A DNA stretch of 64,000 nucleotides from Engelhardtia mirabilis. Its GTDB lineage: Bacteria; Planctomycetota; UBA1135; GCA-002686595. The translations under genes and the position numbers were made by a program. The notes under the pieces were generated by a model, which was not told the DNA's origin, did no database searches, and saw nothing but the letters and a program-made list of their open reading frames with translations. Below, piece after piece: positions 44,090 through 53,425 of this stretch. Numbering within the stretch: position 1 is the stretch's first letter; each line of letters starts with the position of its first letter. Location: contig NZ_CP036287.1 in NCBI RefSeq assembly GCF_007748095.1, positions 5,952,001 through 6,016,000 on the forward strand. The letters run 5' to 3'.

Positions 44090-45547
44090 GTGCTCGCAGA
44101 TCTCGCACCGCTCGCAAGCTGGCTCTTCGGAGCCGCCGTGACCGTCTTCAGCGGGCTCACAGCCCTGCACGCCCTGTTCCGCAAGCGCTCGCCCCGCAAC
44201 GCGTCGGCCTGGGTCGGGATCTGCATCGTGTTCCCCCTCTTCGGGGCGCTGACCTACTGGCTCCTGGCCCAGAACCGGATCTTCTACCGGGCCAAGCGGC
44301 TGCGCAGGCGCTGGCCCAGCCGCGCGACCCTCGACGCGAGCGTCGCCGCGGAGCGTGGCGACCTCGAGGCCGTGGCGCGCTCGGACGAGGAGCTGAGCCA
44401 GATGGCCGAGATCGAGCGGGTCGGCAACGCGGCCACGGGCATGCCCCTGGTGCCGGGCAACCGCGTCACTCCGCTCGAGAACGGAGAGGCCTGCTATACG
44501 CGGATGATCGAGCGCATCGACGCCGCGCGCGAGAGCATCTTCCTCGAGACCTACCTCTTCGACGGACCGCGCGTGGAAGCACAGTTCGGCGCCGCCCTCT
44601 CGCGCGCCGCCGAGCGAGGCGTGGACGTGCGCGTGCTGCTCGATGGACTCGGCGCCCTGGTCGACAAGGGCACGACGCGCAAGCTGCTGATCTCCCGCGG
44701 CGTGCGCGTCGAGTCGTTCCTGCAGCCGTCGTTCACCGGTCGGGGCTTGCACCTGAACCTGCGCAACCACCGCAAGATCCTCACCATCGACGGCGAGTTC
44801 GGCTTCACCGGCGGGATGAACCTGCGCGACGTGAACCTGAAGTCCGGCGACGACGACGGTTGGCGCGTGCGCGACCTGCACTTCGAGCTGGAGGGACAGA
44901 TCGTGCGCGGCCTGGAGGACGTGTTCCTGGAGGATTGGCAGTTCGCCACCGGCGAGGAGCAACCGCTGCGCCGCCGCCCCGAGGCCGCCCCCGCCGGCCG
45001 GGCCCTGTGCCGCGCCGTGCCCGACGGCCCCAACGAGGACTTCGAGTCCTTCAAGTGGATCCTGATCGGCGCCATCGGCTCGGCGCGCACGCGGGTGCGT
45101 CTGGTGTCGCCCTACTTCATCCCCACCGAGGACCTGGAGACGGCCCTGGTCGCCGCCAGTCTGCGGGGCGTCGAGGTCCAGGTCCTGATCCCCGAGACGG
45201 TCGACCACAAGGTGACCCAGTGGGCCACGCGCGCGATGGTCTGGCAGATGCTGCAGCGTGGGGTCGAGGTGCGCCTGCAGCCCGGACCCTTCGCGCACAC
45301 CAAGCTGGTGTTGATCGACGAGATCGTCTCGATCGTCGGTAGCGCCAACATGGACCCGCGCAGCCTGCGCCTGAACTTCGAGTTCAACCTGGTCGTCCAC
45401 GATGCCGAACTGGCCGGCCAGTTGAACGCCCTGTTCGAGCGCGACTGGGAGCCGGCCGAGCCCCTGACCCTGTCCGAGTTGACCGAGGCCCCCTTCTGGA
45501 AGCGCTTCAGGGACAACGTCGCCCGCCTGGGCGCGCCCTATCTCTGA
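44090..45547 (+). CDS. cls: Cardiolipin synthase
   Basis: This encodes 485 residues from GTG 44090; the frame from 43676 runs antisense to the VOC gene. Two N-terminal membrane helices (LASWLFGAAVTVFSGLTAL, SAWVGICIVFPLFGALTYWLL) form the PLDc_N domain. Two phospholipase D HKD motifs follow: HRKILTID (His227, Lys229, Asp234) with GGMN, and HTKLVLID (His403, Lys405, Asp410) with GSANMD. It condenses two phosphatidylglycerols into cardiolipin at the inner membrane. Confidence 0.92.
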   Translation: MLADLAPLASWLFGAAVTVFSGLTALHALFRKRSPRNASAWVGICIVFPLFGALTYWLLAQNRIFYRAKRLRRRWPSRATLDASVAAERGDLEAVARSDEELSQMAEIERVGNAATGMPLVPGNRVTPLENGEACYTRMIERIDAARESIFLETYLFDGPRVEAQFGAALSRAAERGVDVRVLLDGLGALVDKGTTRKLLISRGVRVESFLQPSFTGRGLHLNLRNHRKILTIDGEFGFTGGMNLRDVNLKSGDDDGWRVRDLHFELEGQIVRGLEDVFLEDWQFATGEEQPLRRRPEAAPAGRALCRAVPDGPNEDFESFKWILIGAIGSARTRVRLVSPYFIPTEDLETALVAASLRGVEVQVLIPETVDHKVTQWATRAMVWQMLQRGVEVRLQPGPFAHTKLVLIDEIVSIVGSANMDPRSLRLNFEFNLVVHDAELAGQLNALFERDWEPAEPLTLSELTEAPFWKRFRDNVARLGAPYL

Positions 45548-45624
45548 CGGGCGGCCCCGTCGCCGCTACACTCGCGCCCCCCCTGCGACTCGCGCAACGT
45601 CCCAGTCCCTCCCCGATCCCAACG

Positions 45625-47034
45625 ATGGCCAACTACCGCACCGCGCCGGCTTCGATCACCGGCATGCCGAAGGGCATCCCGTACATCCTCGGCAACGAAC
45701 TCGCCGAGCGATTCAGCTTCTACGGGATGAAGGCCATCCTGACGGTCTACATGACCAAGCACCTCATGGATGCGGCCGGCCAGCCGGACTTCATGGGGGA
45801 CGAGGAAGCCAAGAGCGTCTACCACCTGTTCACGGCCGCGGCCTACTTCTTCCCGATCCTCGGGTCGCTGCTGGCCGACGTGCTGCTCGGCAAGTACCGC
45901 ACGATCCTGGTGCTCTCGCTCGGCTACTGCATCGGCCACGCCTTCCTGGCCATGGGCGACACGGGCGCGGGCGCCGCGCTGCTCAGTCCACGGGGCTGGC
46001 TGTTCCTCGGCATGGCCTTCATCGCCGTCGGTGCCGGGGGCATCAAGCCCTGCGTGTCGGCGCACCTCGGTGACCAGTTCGGTCCCAAGAACAGCGGGCT
46101 GATCTCCAAGGTCTTCGCCTGGTGGTACTTCTCGATCAACGTGGGTGCGGCGACCAGCACGCTGCTCACGCCCTGGCTGCTCGAGAACAAGGGCGCCTGG
46201 GCCGCCTTCGGCCTGCCTGGCGTTTTGATGGCCCTGGCGACGCTGACCTTCTGGATCGGTCGCAACAAGTTCGTCCACATCCAGCCCGCCGGCTGGAAGA
46301 AGTTCAAGGAGGAGTCCTTCAGCCCCGACGGCCTGCGGTCGCTCAAGAACCTGACGCCCCTGTTCCTGATCTTCATCCCGATGTTCTGGGCGATCTTCGA
46401 CCAGACCGGGTCGGCCTGGGTCATCCAAGCCGAGTACATGGATCGCCACTTCCTCGGGGTCGAGTGGCTGGAGAGTCAGATCCAAGCAGCGAACCCGATC
46501 ATGATCCTGCTGCTGATCCCGACCTTCACCTATGCCATCTATCCGGCGATGGGGCGCTTCTTCGAGCCCACGCCCCTGCGTCGCATCGGCATTGGCCTGT
46601 TCCTGACCGCCGCGGCCTTCGGCCTGACGGGAATGCTCCAGGCGCAGATCGACGCGGGCGGCGAGCCCAACATCGGCTGGCAGCTCGTGGCCTATCTGCT
46701 CTTGACCTCGGGCGAGGTTCTGGTCTCGATCACCAGCCTCGAGTTCGCCTACACCCAGGCGCCGCGCAAGATGAAGTCCTTCATCATGGGCGTGTACTTC
46801 CTGGGGGTCTCCTTCGGCAACCTGTTCACCTCCGGCGTGAACCAGCTGATGACCGGTGACGATCCGATGCTGACCCTGGACGGCGCGGACTACTACTGGT
46901 TCTTCACCGGCCTGATGCTCGTCGTGGCCGTCATCTACGTGGTCTTCGCCAAGACCTACAAGGGCTCGACCTTCGTGCAGGAAGCCATGACCCCCCTGGA
47001 GGCGGGTGAGACCGAGGGCGACCTGAAGGAGTAG
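45625..47034 (+). CDS. POT/PTR-family proton-coupled oligopeptide transporter
   Basis: This encodes 469 residues. It is a major-facilitator protein with about 12 or more helices. The proton-coupling signature NELAERFSFYG (ExxERFxYYG-like) is in helix 1. FPILGSLLADVLLGKYRTI and the PTR2 motif GGIKPCVSAHLGDQF...SKVFAWWYFSINVGA are also present. It imports di- and tripeptides. A TACACT hexamer lies at 45567-45572. It is convergent with the lipid operon, with 40 bases between stops. Confidence 0.9.
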   Translation: MANYRTAPASITGMPKGIPYILGNELAERFSFYGMKAILTVYMTKHLMDAAGQPDFMGDEEAKSVYHLFTAAAYFFPILGSLLADVLLGKYRTILVLSLGYCIGHAFLAMGDTGAGAALLSPRGWLFLGMAFIAVGAGGIKPCVSAHLGDQFGPKNSGLISKVFAWWYFSINVGAATSTLLTPWLLENKGAWAAFGLPGVLMALATLTFWIGRNKFVHIQPAGWKKFKEESFSPDGLRSLKNLTPLFLIFIPMFWAIFDQTGSAWVIQAEYMDRHFLGVEWLESQIQAANPIMILLLIPTFTYAIYPAMGRFFEPTPLRRIGIGLFLTAAAFGLTGMLQAQIDAGGEPNIGWQLVAYLLLTSGEVLVSITSLEFAYTQAPRKMKSFIMGVYFLGVSFGNLFTSGVNQLMTGDDPMLTLDGADYYWFFTGLMLVVAVIYVVFAKTYKGSTFVQEAMTPLEAGETEGDLKE

Positions 47035-47074
47035 CGCCACTTGCGGCGATGGCGCGGCCCGGGGCCCCTGGTAC

Positions 47075-47656
47075 TCAGGTGGCCTCGGGCCGCACGCCGT
47101 TCGGGGGCGGCCCGTCGTTGCCGTCGCTGGACACGGCCTCGGGCAGGAGCCGCTCGGTCGCGAGCAGCAGCAGCGGCATGGCGACGGCCCACACGACCGT
47201 GATCGCGATCAGGCTCGCCGCCATATCGTCGCCGAATTGCAGCGCACCCAGGCGTACGCCGGCGAAGTAGGTGGTCGGTCCACCGAGCGCTCCGAAGAGC
47301 AGCCCCACGATGTAGCGGCGCCGCATCCAGCCCAGGGCGTGGCCCAGGCTCGGCGCGAAATTGGCCCACAGGGCCACCATCCACAGGGGCAGGGGGCCGA
47401 CGAAGGGTGCGTCGGTGGCGTCGAACCGCAACAGGCCCCCGGCCGCGAGGCCGCCGTCGAGCACCAGCCCGAGCAGGGCGGCGAACAGCACAAGGCCCAG
47501 CTCGCCACGGCGGCGCGTGAAGGCCAGGTGCACCACGATCAGTGCCGCGACCACCGCGGGCCCGAGCAGCGGGCGCTCCTGCGCCGCGCCCAGCACGCAG
47601 GCCCACCAGCCGAGCTGGAAGGCCAGGAAGTTCGCCAGCTTGCCGAAGGTCGCCAT
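47075..47656 (-). CDS. DUF2878 membrane protein
   Basis: This encodes 193 residues; the ATG directly follows the TAG of the upstream methyltransferase. Several hydrophobic helices (FLAFQLGWWACVLGAA, AALIVVHLAFTRR, LVLFAALLGLVLDGGLAAGG, PLWMVALWANFAPSLGHALGW) match the DUF2878 family. In many bacteria that family is encoded with a cyclopropane-synthase-like enzyme, DUF1365 and an FAD oxidoreductase. The function is unknown; it may support the lipid-modifying enzymes. It is last in the six-gene operon. Confidence 0.78.
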   Translation of the reverse strand: MATFGKLANFLAFQLGWWACVLGAAQERPLLGPAVVAALIVVHLAFTRRRGELGLVLFAALLGLVLDGGLAAGGLLRFDATDAPFVGPLPLWMVALWANFAPSLGHALGWMRRRYIVGLLFGALGGPTTYFAGVRLGALQFGDDMAASLIAITVVWAVAMPLLLLATERLLPEAVSSDGNDGPPPNGVRPEAT

Positions 47657-49021
47657 CTACGGCCGCGCTACCGAGGCGGTGCGGATCGGAGGACGGCGGT
47701 CCAGGGGCTTGGCGAAGACCAGTTGCACGTCCTGGATCACGCGCTCCATGAAGCCGCCCTGGGAGTAGGCCAGGTACCACTGCCACAGGCGTTGGAACTC
47801 GTCGTCGTAGCCGAGCTCGCGCAGGCCATCCGCGTGCGCGGCGAAGTTCGCGCGCCAGTCGGCGAGGGTCCGCGCGTAGTGCGGCGTGAGGTCTTCGAGG
47901 TGCGCGAGCCGTAGATCCGAGGAACTCGCCATGGCGTCGACCAGGGCCGTCACCGAGGGAATGCAGCAGCCCGGGAAGATGTGACGCTTGATGAAGTCGA
48001 CCTCGCGTCGGGCCTGGTCGTAGAGCTGGTCGGCGATCGTGATCGCCTGGACCAGGGCCAGGCCGTCGGGGGCGAGCAGGCGCGAGATGGCGCCCAGGTA
48101 GGTCGGGTACTGGTCGGCGCCGATGGCCTCGACCATCTCGATCGAGACCAGCTTGGTGTAGGTCCCGGAGAGGTCGCGGTAGTCCTCGAGCAGCACCTCG
48201 ACCCGATCGGTCAGGCCCGCGCGGCGCATGCGCTCGGTGGCGTGGTCGAACTGGGCCTTGGAGATGGTCGTGGTGGTGACGCGACAACCGTAGCGGGCGG
48301 CGGCGTGCTCCGCGAAGCCGCCCCAACCGGTGCCGATCTCGACCACGTGATCCTCCGGCCCCAGGTCGAGCTTGCGGCAGATCGCGTCGAGCTTCTCGAC
48401 CGAGGCCTCGTAGAGGGTCGACTCGGGATAGCGGTAGATGCCCGACGAGTACATCAGCGTCGGGTCGAGCATGCGCTCGTAGAGGGCGTTGCCCAGGTCG
48501 TAGTGGGCGGCGATGTTGGCCCGCGCGCCGTCGCGGTGGTTGCGGTTGGCCGCGTGGATCAGACGCAGCAGGGGCATCGAGAATCGCGCCAGGCCGCCCT
48601 CCAAGCCTTCGAGGGCCTGGCGGTTGCGCGCGAAGATGCGAACCAGGCCGACCAGGTCCTCGCAGCGCCAGTGACCGCGCCCGTAGGCCTCGCCCACGCC
48701 GACGGAGCCGCGCAGGGCCACCGCCCAGTAGAAGTCAGGGTCGAGCACCTCGACCCGCACCCGCGGTGCGTCGTCGCTGATCGAGCCGAACAGCCGCACG
48801 CCGAGGGCGTCGACCAGCTCGACCTGGCCCCAGGTGAGGGCTTCCAAGCGGCCCACGACCGCGCGGCGCAACAAGGCCGTCAGCCCCTTCGATCGAGCCA
48901 ACTCGCCGGCCGCAGTTGCAGCGGCCGGCTCGTCCGCGATCGGCACAGGCCTCGCGACCGGGCGCACGGGGGTCGAGCCGTGGCGGCGACGGGTGAGGTC
49001 CGTGGTCGTGGGGCGGGGCAT
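47657..49021 (-). CDS. Cyclopropane-fatty-acyl-phospholipid synthase-like methyltransferase
   Basis: This encodes 454 residues. The N-terminal CFA-type domain includes DFYWAVALRGSVGVGEAYGRGHWRCEDL. The SAM-binding Rossmann domain includes NIAAHYDLGN, MYSSGIYRYPESTLYEAS, VVEIGTGWGGFAEHAA and EMVEAIG. ISKAQFDHATERM and the FIKRHIFPG segment are typical of CFA synthases. It would transfer a methyl group to the double bond of a phospholipid acyl chain. In related operons of proteobacteria such enzymes belong to a lipid-stress response, sometimes leading to methylated or furan fatty acids. The first 40 residues are a poorly conserved basic extension. Confidence 0.88.
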   Translation of the reverse strand: MPRPTTTDLTRRRHGSTPVRPVARPVPIADEPAAATAAGELARSKGLTALLRRAVVGRLEALTWGQVELVDALGVRLFGSISDDAPRVRVEVLDPDFYWAVALRGSVGVGEAYGRGHWRCEDLVGLVRIFARNRQALEGLEGGLARFSMPLLRLIHAANRNHRDGARANIAAHYDLGNALYERMLDPTLMYSSGIYRYPESTLYEASVEKLDAICRKLDLGPEDHVVEIGTGWGGFAEHAAARYGCRVTTTTISKAQFDHATERMRRAGLTDRVEVLLEDYRDLSGTYTKLVSIEMVEAIGADQYPTYLGAISRLLAPDGLALVQAITIADQLYDQARREVDFIKRHIFPGCCIPSVTALVDAMASSSDLRLAHLEDLTPHYARTLADWRANFAAHADGLRELGYDDEFQRLWQWYLAYSQGGFMERVIQDVQLVFAKPLDRRPPIRTASVARP

Positions 49022-49068
49022 CGGGGATCGGATGGGTTCTGGTGGTGTCTGGCTCCGACCCCGACCGC

Positions 49069-49914
49069 TCACGTGGTGGAGCCGGGTCGTCCGCGCTCCG
49101 GGGTCTTCGTCCGCTTCGACGGATGGATGTAGGTCGGCGTGCGCCGCAGCCACAACCTCAGAGCTTGAAAGTAGATAGCGCCGTGGACCTGGACCGAGGC
49201 CAGGGGCTGTCGGGCCAGGAAGGCACGGAAAGCCGCCGGCGTCAGCTCGCGGCGGCGGGCCGTCAGGGTTGCGTCGAAGAGCTTCTCGCCGTCCGCGATC
49301 CAGTCCTTGCCGCCCCCGCGCTGCACGTCGTCCATGTGGACCGCCAGGTGGTCGCCGGGGAGCCCGAAAGACCAGCGGTAGTCCACGTCCAGGTCCACGA
49401 AGGGCGAGACGTGGAAGTCCTTCGGGAAGGTGAAGCGCGCCGGGCCCCCGCGACCCCCACCGGCGGCGCGGGCGTCGAGCACGTAGGCGCGCCGCTCGCC
49501 CCAGGGCGTGTTGGTGATCTCGGCCACGACCGCGTCCAGGCCCTCGGCGCCGGGCTCGAAGCAGTAGTAGAAGCTGACCGGGTTGAAGCAGCGGCCCATG
49601 ACCGCCGGCTGGGTCAACAGGCGCACCGGCCCGGCGGGCCGGCGGCCGAGCTGCGCCTCGACGGTGTCGCCGAGCGCCTCGCGCAGGTCCCGGCGCGGAT
49701 CGCCGTGGTAGTCGCGCCGACGGAAGGAGATCAGGTTGGGCCGCTCGACCGACAGGAGCCGCGAGCGCCCGCCGACCTCTTCCAGCTCGTCCAGGTCGAG
49801 GTAGAGGTAGGTGATCGCGTACTGGAAAGCGTGGGGCCGCGGCGCGAAGCGGCGGTGGCGCACCGTGCCGCGGTAGACGCAGCTCGCGAGCTCTGCCTGG
49901 ACGGCGCCGCTCAC
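49069..49914 (-). CDS. DUF1365 protein
   Basis: This encodes 281 residues from GTG 49914, overlapping the FAD oxidoreductase stop as GTGA. Family segments are YRGTVRHRRFAPRPHAFQYAITYLYLDLDEL, LLTQPAVMGRCFNPVSFYYCFEPG, AEITNTPWGERRAYVL and FPKDFHVSPFVDLDVDYRWSFGLPGD. DUF1365 genes almost always neighbour the FAD oxidoreductase and CFA-like genes, and the same layout holds here. The biochemical role is unknown, probably in modification of unsaturated acyl chains. Confidence 0.85.
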   Translation of the reverse strand: MSGAVQAELASCVYRGTVRHRRFAPRPHAFQYAITYLYLDLDELEEVGGRSRLLSVERPNLISFRRRDYHGDPRRDLREALGDTVEAQLGRRPAGPVRLLTQPAVMGRCFNPVSFYYCFEPGAEGLDAVVAEITNTPWGERRAYVLDARAAGGGRGGPARFTFPKDFHVSPFVDLDVDYRWSFGLPGDHLAVHMDDVQRGGGKDWIADGEKLFDATLTARRRELTPAAFRAFLARQPLASVQVHGAIYFQALRLWLRRTPTYIHPSKRTKTPERGRPGSTT

Positions 49915-51209
49915 CCCAGCTCCTCGCCGAAGGCCCGGCCCACGCGCAGGGCACTGCGCACGCCGTCCTCGTGGAAGCCGTGGAACCAGTAGGCGCCGCA
50001 GTACCAGGTGCGCCGCGGGCCGCTGACCTCGTCCCAGCGCCCCTGGGCCTGGACCCCGGCGTGGGTGTAGACCGGGTGGTGGTACTCGATGCGCCGCAGC
50101 ACGCGGGCGGGGTCGATGTGCTCGTCCCGGTTGAGCGTGACCAGGAAGTCCTCGGGCGCGTCCAGGGACTGGAGCCGGTTCATCCAGTAGCTCACCGCCA
50201 CCGGGGCGTCGCTGTGGCCCACCCCCCGATCGGTCAGGTGGTAGTTCCACGCCGCCCAGGCCAATCGCTTGCGCGGGATGATCGAGCTGTCGGTGTGCAG
50301 GATCGCCTCGTTGCGCTGGTACGGAATCGCGCCGAGTACCTGACGCTCCGCCTCGCTCGGGTCCGCCAACAGGGCCAGGGCCTGGTCCGAGTGGCAGGCG
50401 ATCACGACGCCGTCGAAGCGCTCCCACTCCCCGCCGCGCGGCTTCACGTCCACGCCCTCCGCGTCGCGTCGCACGGCCTCGACCGGGGTCGACAGGCGCA
50501 GGCCGTCGCGGAAGGGGCGTGAGATCGGCTCCAGGTAGCTGCTGCTGCCGCCACAGACCACGCGCCACACGGGCCGGTCGTCGACGTTCAGGAACCCGTG
50601 GTTGGCGAAGAAGCGCACGAAGTAGCGCGCCGGGAAGGCCAGCATCTGCGAGCGGCTGGCGGACCAGATCGCCGCGCCCATGGGCAGGATGTAGTCCCGC
50701 ACGAAGGGCTCGCGGTAGCCGCCGCGCTCCAGGTACTCGCCCAGGGTCGGCCCGGGCCCGGTGGCGACCGTGTCGGGTCCGTCCAAGAGCGCCGGCGCTT
50801 CGCGGCCGAAGCGCAGGATCTCCCGCACCATGCCGATGAAGCTGGGCCGGAAGAGGTTCGTCCGCTGGGCGAACAGGGCGTTCAGGCTGGTGCCGTTGTA
50901 CTCGAGGCCGGTGAGCTCGTTCCTCACCGAGAAGCTCATGTCGCTGGGCTTCCAGGCCACCTCGAGCAGCTCGAGCAGGCGGATGAAGTTCGGGTAGGTC
51001 CAGTCGTTGTAGACGATGAACCCCGTGTCGACGGGCCAGGTCGCCCCGCCCAGCTCCACCTCGACCGTGTTGGTGTGCCCCCCGAGCCGGTCCGCGGCCT
51101 CGAACACGGTCACGCTATGGCGGCGCGCCAGGAGGTGCGCCGCCAGGAGACCCGAGATGCCCGTGCCGATGATCGCCAGGCGCTGGCCCGGCCGATGGAG
51201 TTCAGGCAC
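49911..51209 (-). CDS. FAD/NAD(P)-binding amine-oxidase-like protein
   Basis: This encodes 432 residues with a GTG start. The N-terminal dinucleotide-binding motif is LAIIGTGISGLLAAHLLARRHSVTVFEAADRLGGHTNTVE, followed by PVDTGFIVYNDWTYPNF and a C-terminal YWFHGFHEDGVRSALRVG. This is the NAD(P)-binding protein family found beside DUF1365 and CFA-like enzymes; in plants it is fused to cyclopropane synthase. It probably oxidises or reduces an acyl intermediate. It starts 19 bases after the desaturase stop. Confidence 0.87.
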   Translation of the reverse strand: MPELHRPGQRLAIIGTGISGLLAAHLLARRHSVTVFEAADRLGGHTNTVEVELGGATWPVDTGFIVYNDWTYPNFIRLLELLEVAWKPSDMSFSVRNELTGLEYNGTSLNALFAQRTNLFRPSFIGMVREILRFGREAPALLDGPDTVATGPGPTLGEYLERGGYREPFVRDYILPMGAAIWSASRSQMLAFPARYFVRFFANHGFLNVDDRPVWRVVCGGSSSYLEPISRPFRDGLRLSTPVEAVRRDAEGVDVKPRGGEWERFDGVVIACHSDQALALLADPSEAERQVLGAIPYQRNEAILHTDSSIIPRKRLAWAAWNYHLTDRGVGHSDAPVAVSYWMNRLQSLDAPEDFLVTLNRDEHIDPARVLRRIEYHHPVYTHAGVQAQGRWDEVSGPRRTWYCGAYWFHGFHEDGVRSALRVGRAFGEELG

Positions 51210-51227
51210 CTCGGAGCCGTCTCCCGC

Positions 51228-52364
51228 TCAGCGCTCGCGGCGCTGGGGTCGCGCGTCACGCACGCGCGCCGGCACCGGCCGCAGGTCCCACACGATGCCG
51301 AGCCACGACAGCACCTTGAGGCCGTAGTAAGTCAGGTCGTACTCCCACCAGTAGAAGCCATTGCGGGCCGACGACTGGTAGTAGTGGTGGTTGTTGTGCC
51401 AGCCCTCGCCGAGCGTGATCAGGGCCAGGATCGGGTTGTTGCGGCTGGTGTCGCCGGTCTCGTAACGCTGGGTCCCGAACACGTGGCTCAGGGAGTTGAT
51501 CGTGAACGTGCCGTGCAGCAGGAAAACGGTCGAGACGAAGTAGCCCCAGACCAGCATCTGCCCGGCCGAGGTGCCCAGGGACGGCCACAGGGCGTCGAGG
51601 GCCATGCCCAGGAAGAACATCGCCGCCCCGGTCAGGATCGGCACCAGCGTGTCGAAGCGGTCCAGGAAGCGCAGCTCCGGGAAGCGCGCCAGGTCGCGCA
51701 CGTTCTCGAGCTTGGTCGGGAAGTTGGCCTTGCAGGTGACCCAGCCCATGTGGCTCCACCAGAAGCCGTGCTGCTTGGGCGAGTGCACGTCCTCCATCTG
51801 GTCGGAGTGCTTGTGGTGGTCGCGGTGGTGGGCGGCCCACCACAGGGGCCCGCGCTGGGTAGCGGTGGACCCGATCAGCCCGAACATGAACTGTCCGAAG
51901 CGGGTCGTCTTGAAGGTCCGGTGCGAGAAGTAGCGGTGGTAGAAGCCGGTGATCGCGAACATGCGGACCGCGTACATCGCGACCGCGACGCCCACGGCGA
52001 CCGGGCTCCAGCCGACCCACAGGACCGCCAGGCAGGACAGGTGCAGGATCGCGAAGGGCACCATCCGCACCCACTCGATCTTCTGCCGACCGCCGAAGCC
52101 CTGGACTTCTTGGGCGTCGCGCGCGGTGGTGTCGAACCACTGCATCACGGCCACGAAGGGGTTCGAACTGCGCGGGCGCACCTCGCGCTCACGCTCGTCG
52201 GAGATCTCCGCGGCCGGCGCGGGGGCGGCGTCGGCCTCGCTCAGCCGGCCCGCGACGGGCAGGGCGCCTGGACCCGAGTCGACGGTCGTCCCGGCAACGC
52301 CGGTTTCGGCGGAAGCTTGGTCCTCGGTCTCTCGCGAGTCGAGCAGTGCTTTGGCGTCGGTCAT
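51228..52364 (-). CDS. Membrane acyl-CoA/fatty-acid desaturase (delta-9 type)
   Basis: This encodes 378 residues from ATG 52364, although the first 65 residues are low-complexity acidic and Ala-rich, so the functional start could be later. The three histidine boxes are complete: HRYFSHR, HRDHHKH and HNNHH (LGEGWHNNHHYYQSSARNGFYWWEYD). Hydrophobic helices flank them. It introduces a cis double bond, giving the substrate for the methyltransferases in the same operon. Confidence 0.9.
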   Translation of the reverse strand: MTDAKALLDSRETEDQASAETGVAGTTVDSGPGALPVAGRLSEADAAPAPAAEISDEREREVRPRSSNPFVAVMQWFDTTARDAQEVQGFGGRQKIEWVRMVPFAILHLSCLAVLWVGWSPVAVGVAVAMYAVRMFAITGFYHRYFSHRTFKTTRFGQFMFGLIGSTATQRGPLWWAAHHRDHHKHSDQMEDVHSPKQHGFWWSHMGWVTCKANFPTKLENVRDLARFPELRFLDRFDTLVPILTGAAMFFLGMALDALWPSLGTSAGQMLVWGYFVSTVFLLHGTFTINSLSHVFGTQRYETGDTSRNNPILALITLGEGWHNNHHYYQSSARNGFYWWEYDLTYYGLKVLSWLGIVWDLRPVPARVRDARPQRRER

Positions 52365-52393
52365 GGGTGTCGGGGAGAGCGCCGCGCAGGCAC

Positions 52394-53425
52394 TCAGGGC
52401 TTGCGGAAGCGGTAGTGGGCGACCCACCACTCGCTGCCGTCGCGGTAGCCGAAGAGCTCGGCGCAGGAGAGGAAGAAGACACGCCAGCGGGAGAACCAAG
52501 TGCGCGCCTGCGCGGGGCCGTAGGTGGCCTCGAACAGGGGCATCAGCTCGTCCCGTGCGGCGTCCTGATTGCGGAGCCAATCCTCGCTGGTCTGGGCGTA
52601 GTGGCGTCCATCGACGCGCCAACGCTCCTCGAGGGTCAGGTCCTTTTGGAAGTTCAGCAGCAGGTCACTGGACGGCATCACCCCGCCGGTGAAGAAGTGC
52701 CGTCCCATCCAGTTGTCCGCGCCCTCGGTCTCGAAGGGATAGGCCAGGTCGCGGTGACAGAAGATGTGTACGAACAGGCGGCCGTCCGCGCGAAGCCAAC
52801 CCGAGATACGCTCGAGCAGAACTTCGTAGTTCCGCATGTGCTCGAACATCTCGACCGAGACCACGCGGTCGAATTTGAGGTCGATGTCGAATTCGACCAT
52901 GTTGGCCGTCACGACCTCGACATTGGCCAAGCCGCGCTCGGCGGCGCGGGCCAGGATGAACTCCCGCTGGGAGGCCGAGTTCGATACGGCGGTGATCTGC
53001 GAGGCCGGGTAGTGCTCCGCCATCCACAGGGTCAGGGAGCCCCAGCCGCAGCCGAGTTCGAGCACGTCCTGGCCGTCGAGCAGGTCGGCCCGCTGGCAGG
53101 TCAGGGCCAGCATCGCCTCCTCGGCCTGGGCCAAGCTCTCGCGGCCGGTCTCGTAGAAGCACGACGAGTACTTCAGCCGCGGGCCCAGGACGGCCTCGAA
53201 GAAGGCCGCGGGGAGCTCGTAGTGCTGCTCGTTGGCCGCATCGGTGTGGATCGCGACCGGGCTGGCCTTCAGCTGCTCCACGAAGCCCTGCACGGCCCTC
53301 GCCTGGGCGGCGGTGGACGGCTGTCGCTCGTCGCGCAACCGCTCCTGGAGCAGGCGGCGGATGCCGAAACGGACCAAGGGGTCAGGCACGACACCCTTAT
53401 CGACGAGATCGAGGACGAGGCTCAC
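52394..53425 (-). CDS. Second CFA-like SAM-dependent methyltransferase
   Basis: This encodes 343 residues from GTG 53425. SAM-binding motifs are VLELGCGWGSLTLWMAEHYP, ITAVSNSASQREFI and VVSVEMFEHMRNYE. Other segments are QHYELPAAFFEAVLGPRLKYSSCFYE and LRADGRLFVHIFCHRDLAYPFETEG. It belongs to the class related to cyclopropane synthases but lacks their N-terminal domain. It is the first gene of the lipid operon (methyltransferase, desaturase, FAD oxidoreductase, DUF1365, CFA-like enzyme, DUF2878). The in-frame extension to 53959 has no conserved sequence and is rejected. Confidence 0.85.
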   Translation of the reverse strand: MSLVLDLVDKGVVPDPLVRFGIRRLLQERLRDERQPSTAAQARAVQGFVEQLKASPVAIHTDAANEQHYELPAAFFEAVLGPRLKYSSCFYETGRESLAQAEEAMLALTCQRADLLDGQDVLELGCGWGSLTLWMAEHYPASQITAVSNSASQREFILARAAERGLANVEVVTANMVEFDIDLKFDRVVSVEMFEHMRNYEVLLERISGWLRADGRLFVHIFCHRDLAYPFETEGADNWMGRHFFTGGVMPSSDLLLNFQKDLTLEERWRVDGRHYAQTSEDWLRNQDAARDELMPLFEATYGPAQARTWFSRWRVFFLSCAELFGYRDGSEWWVAHYRFRKP

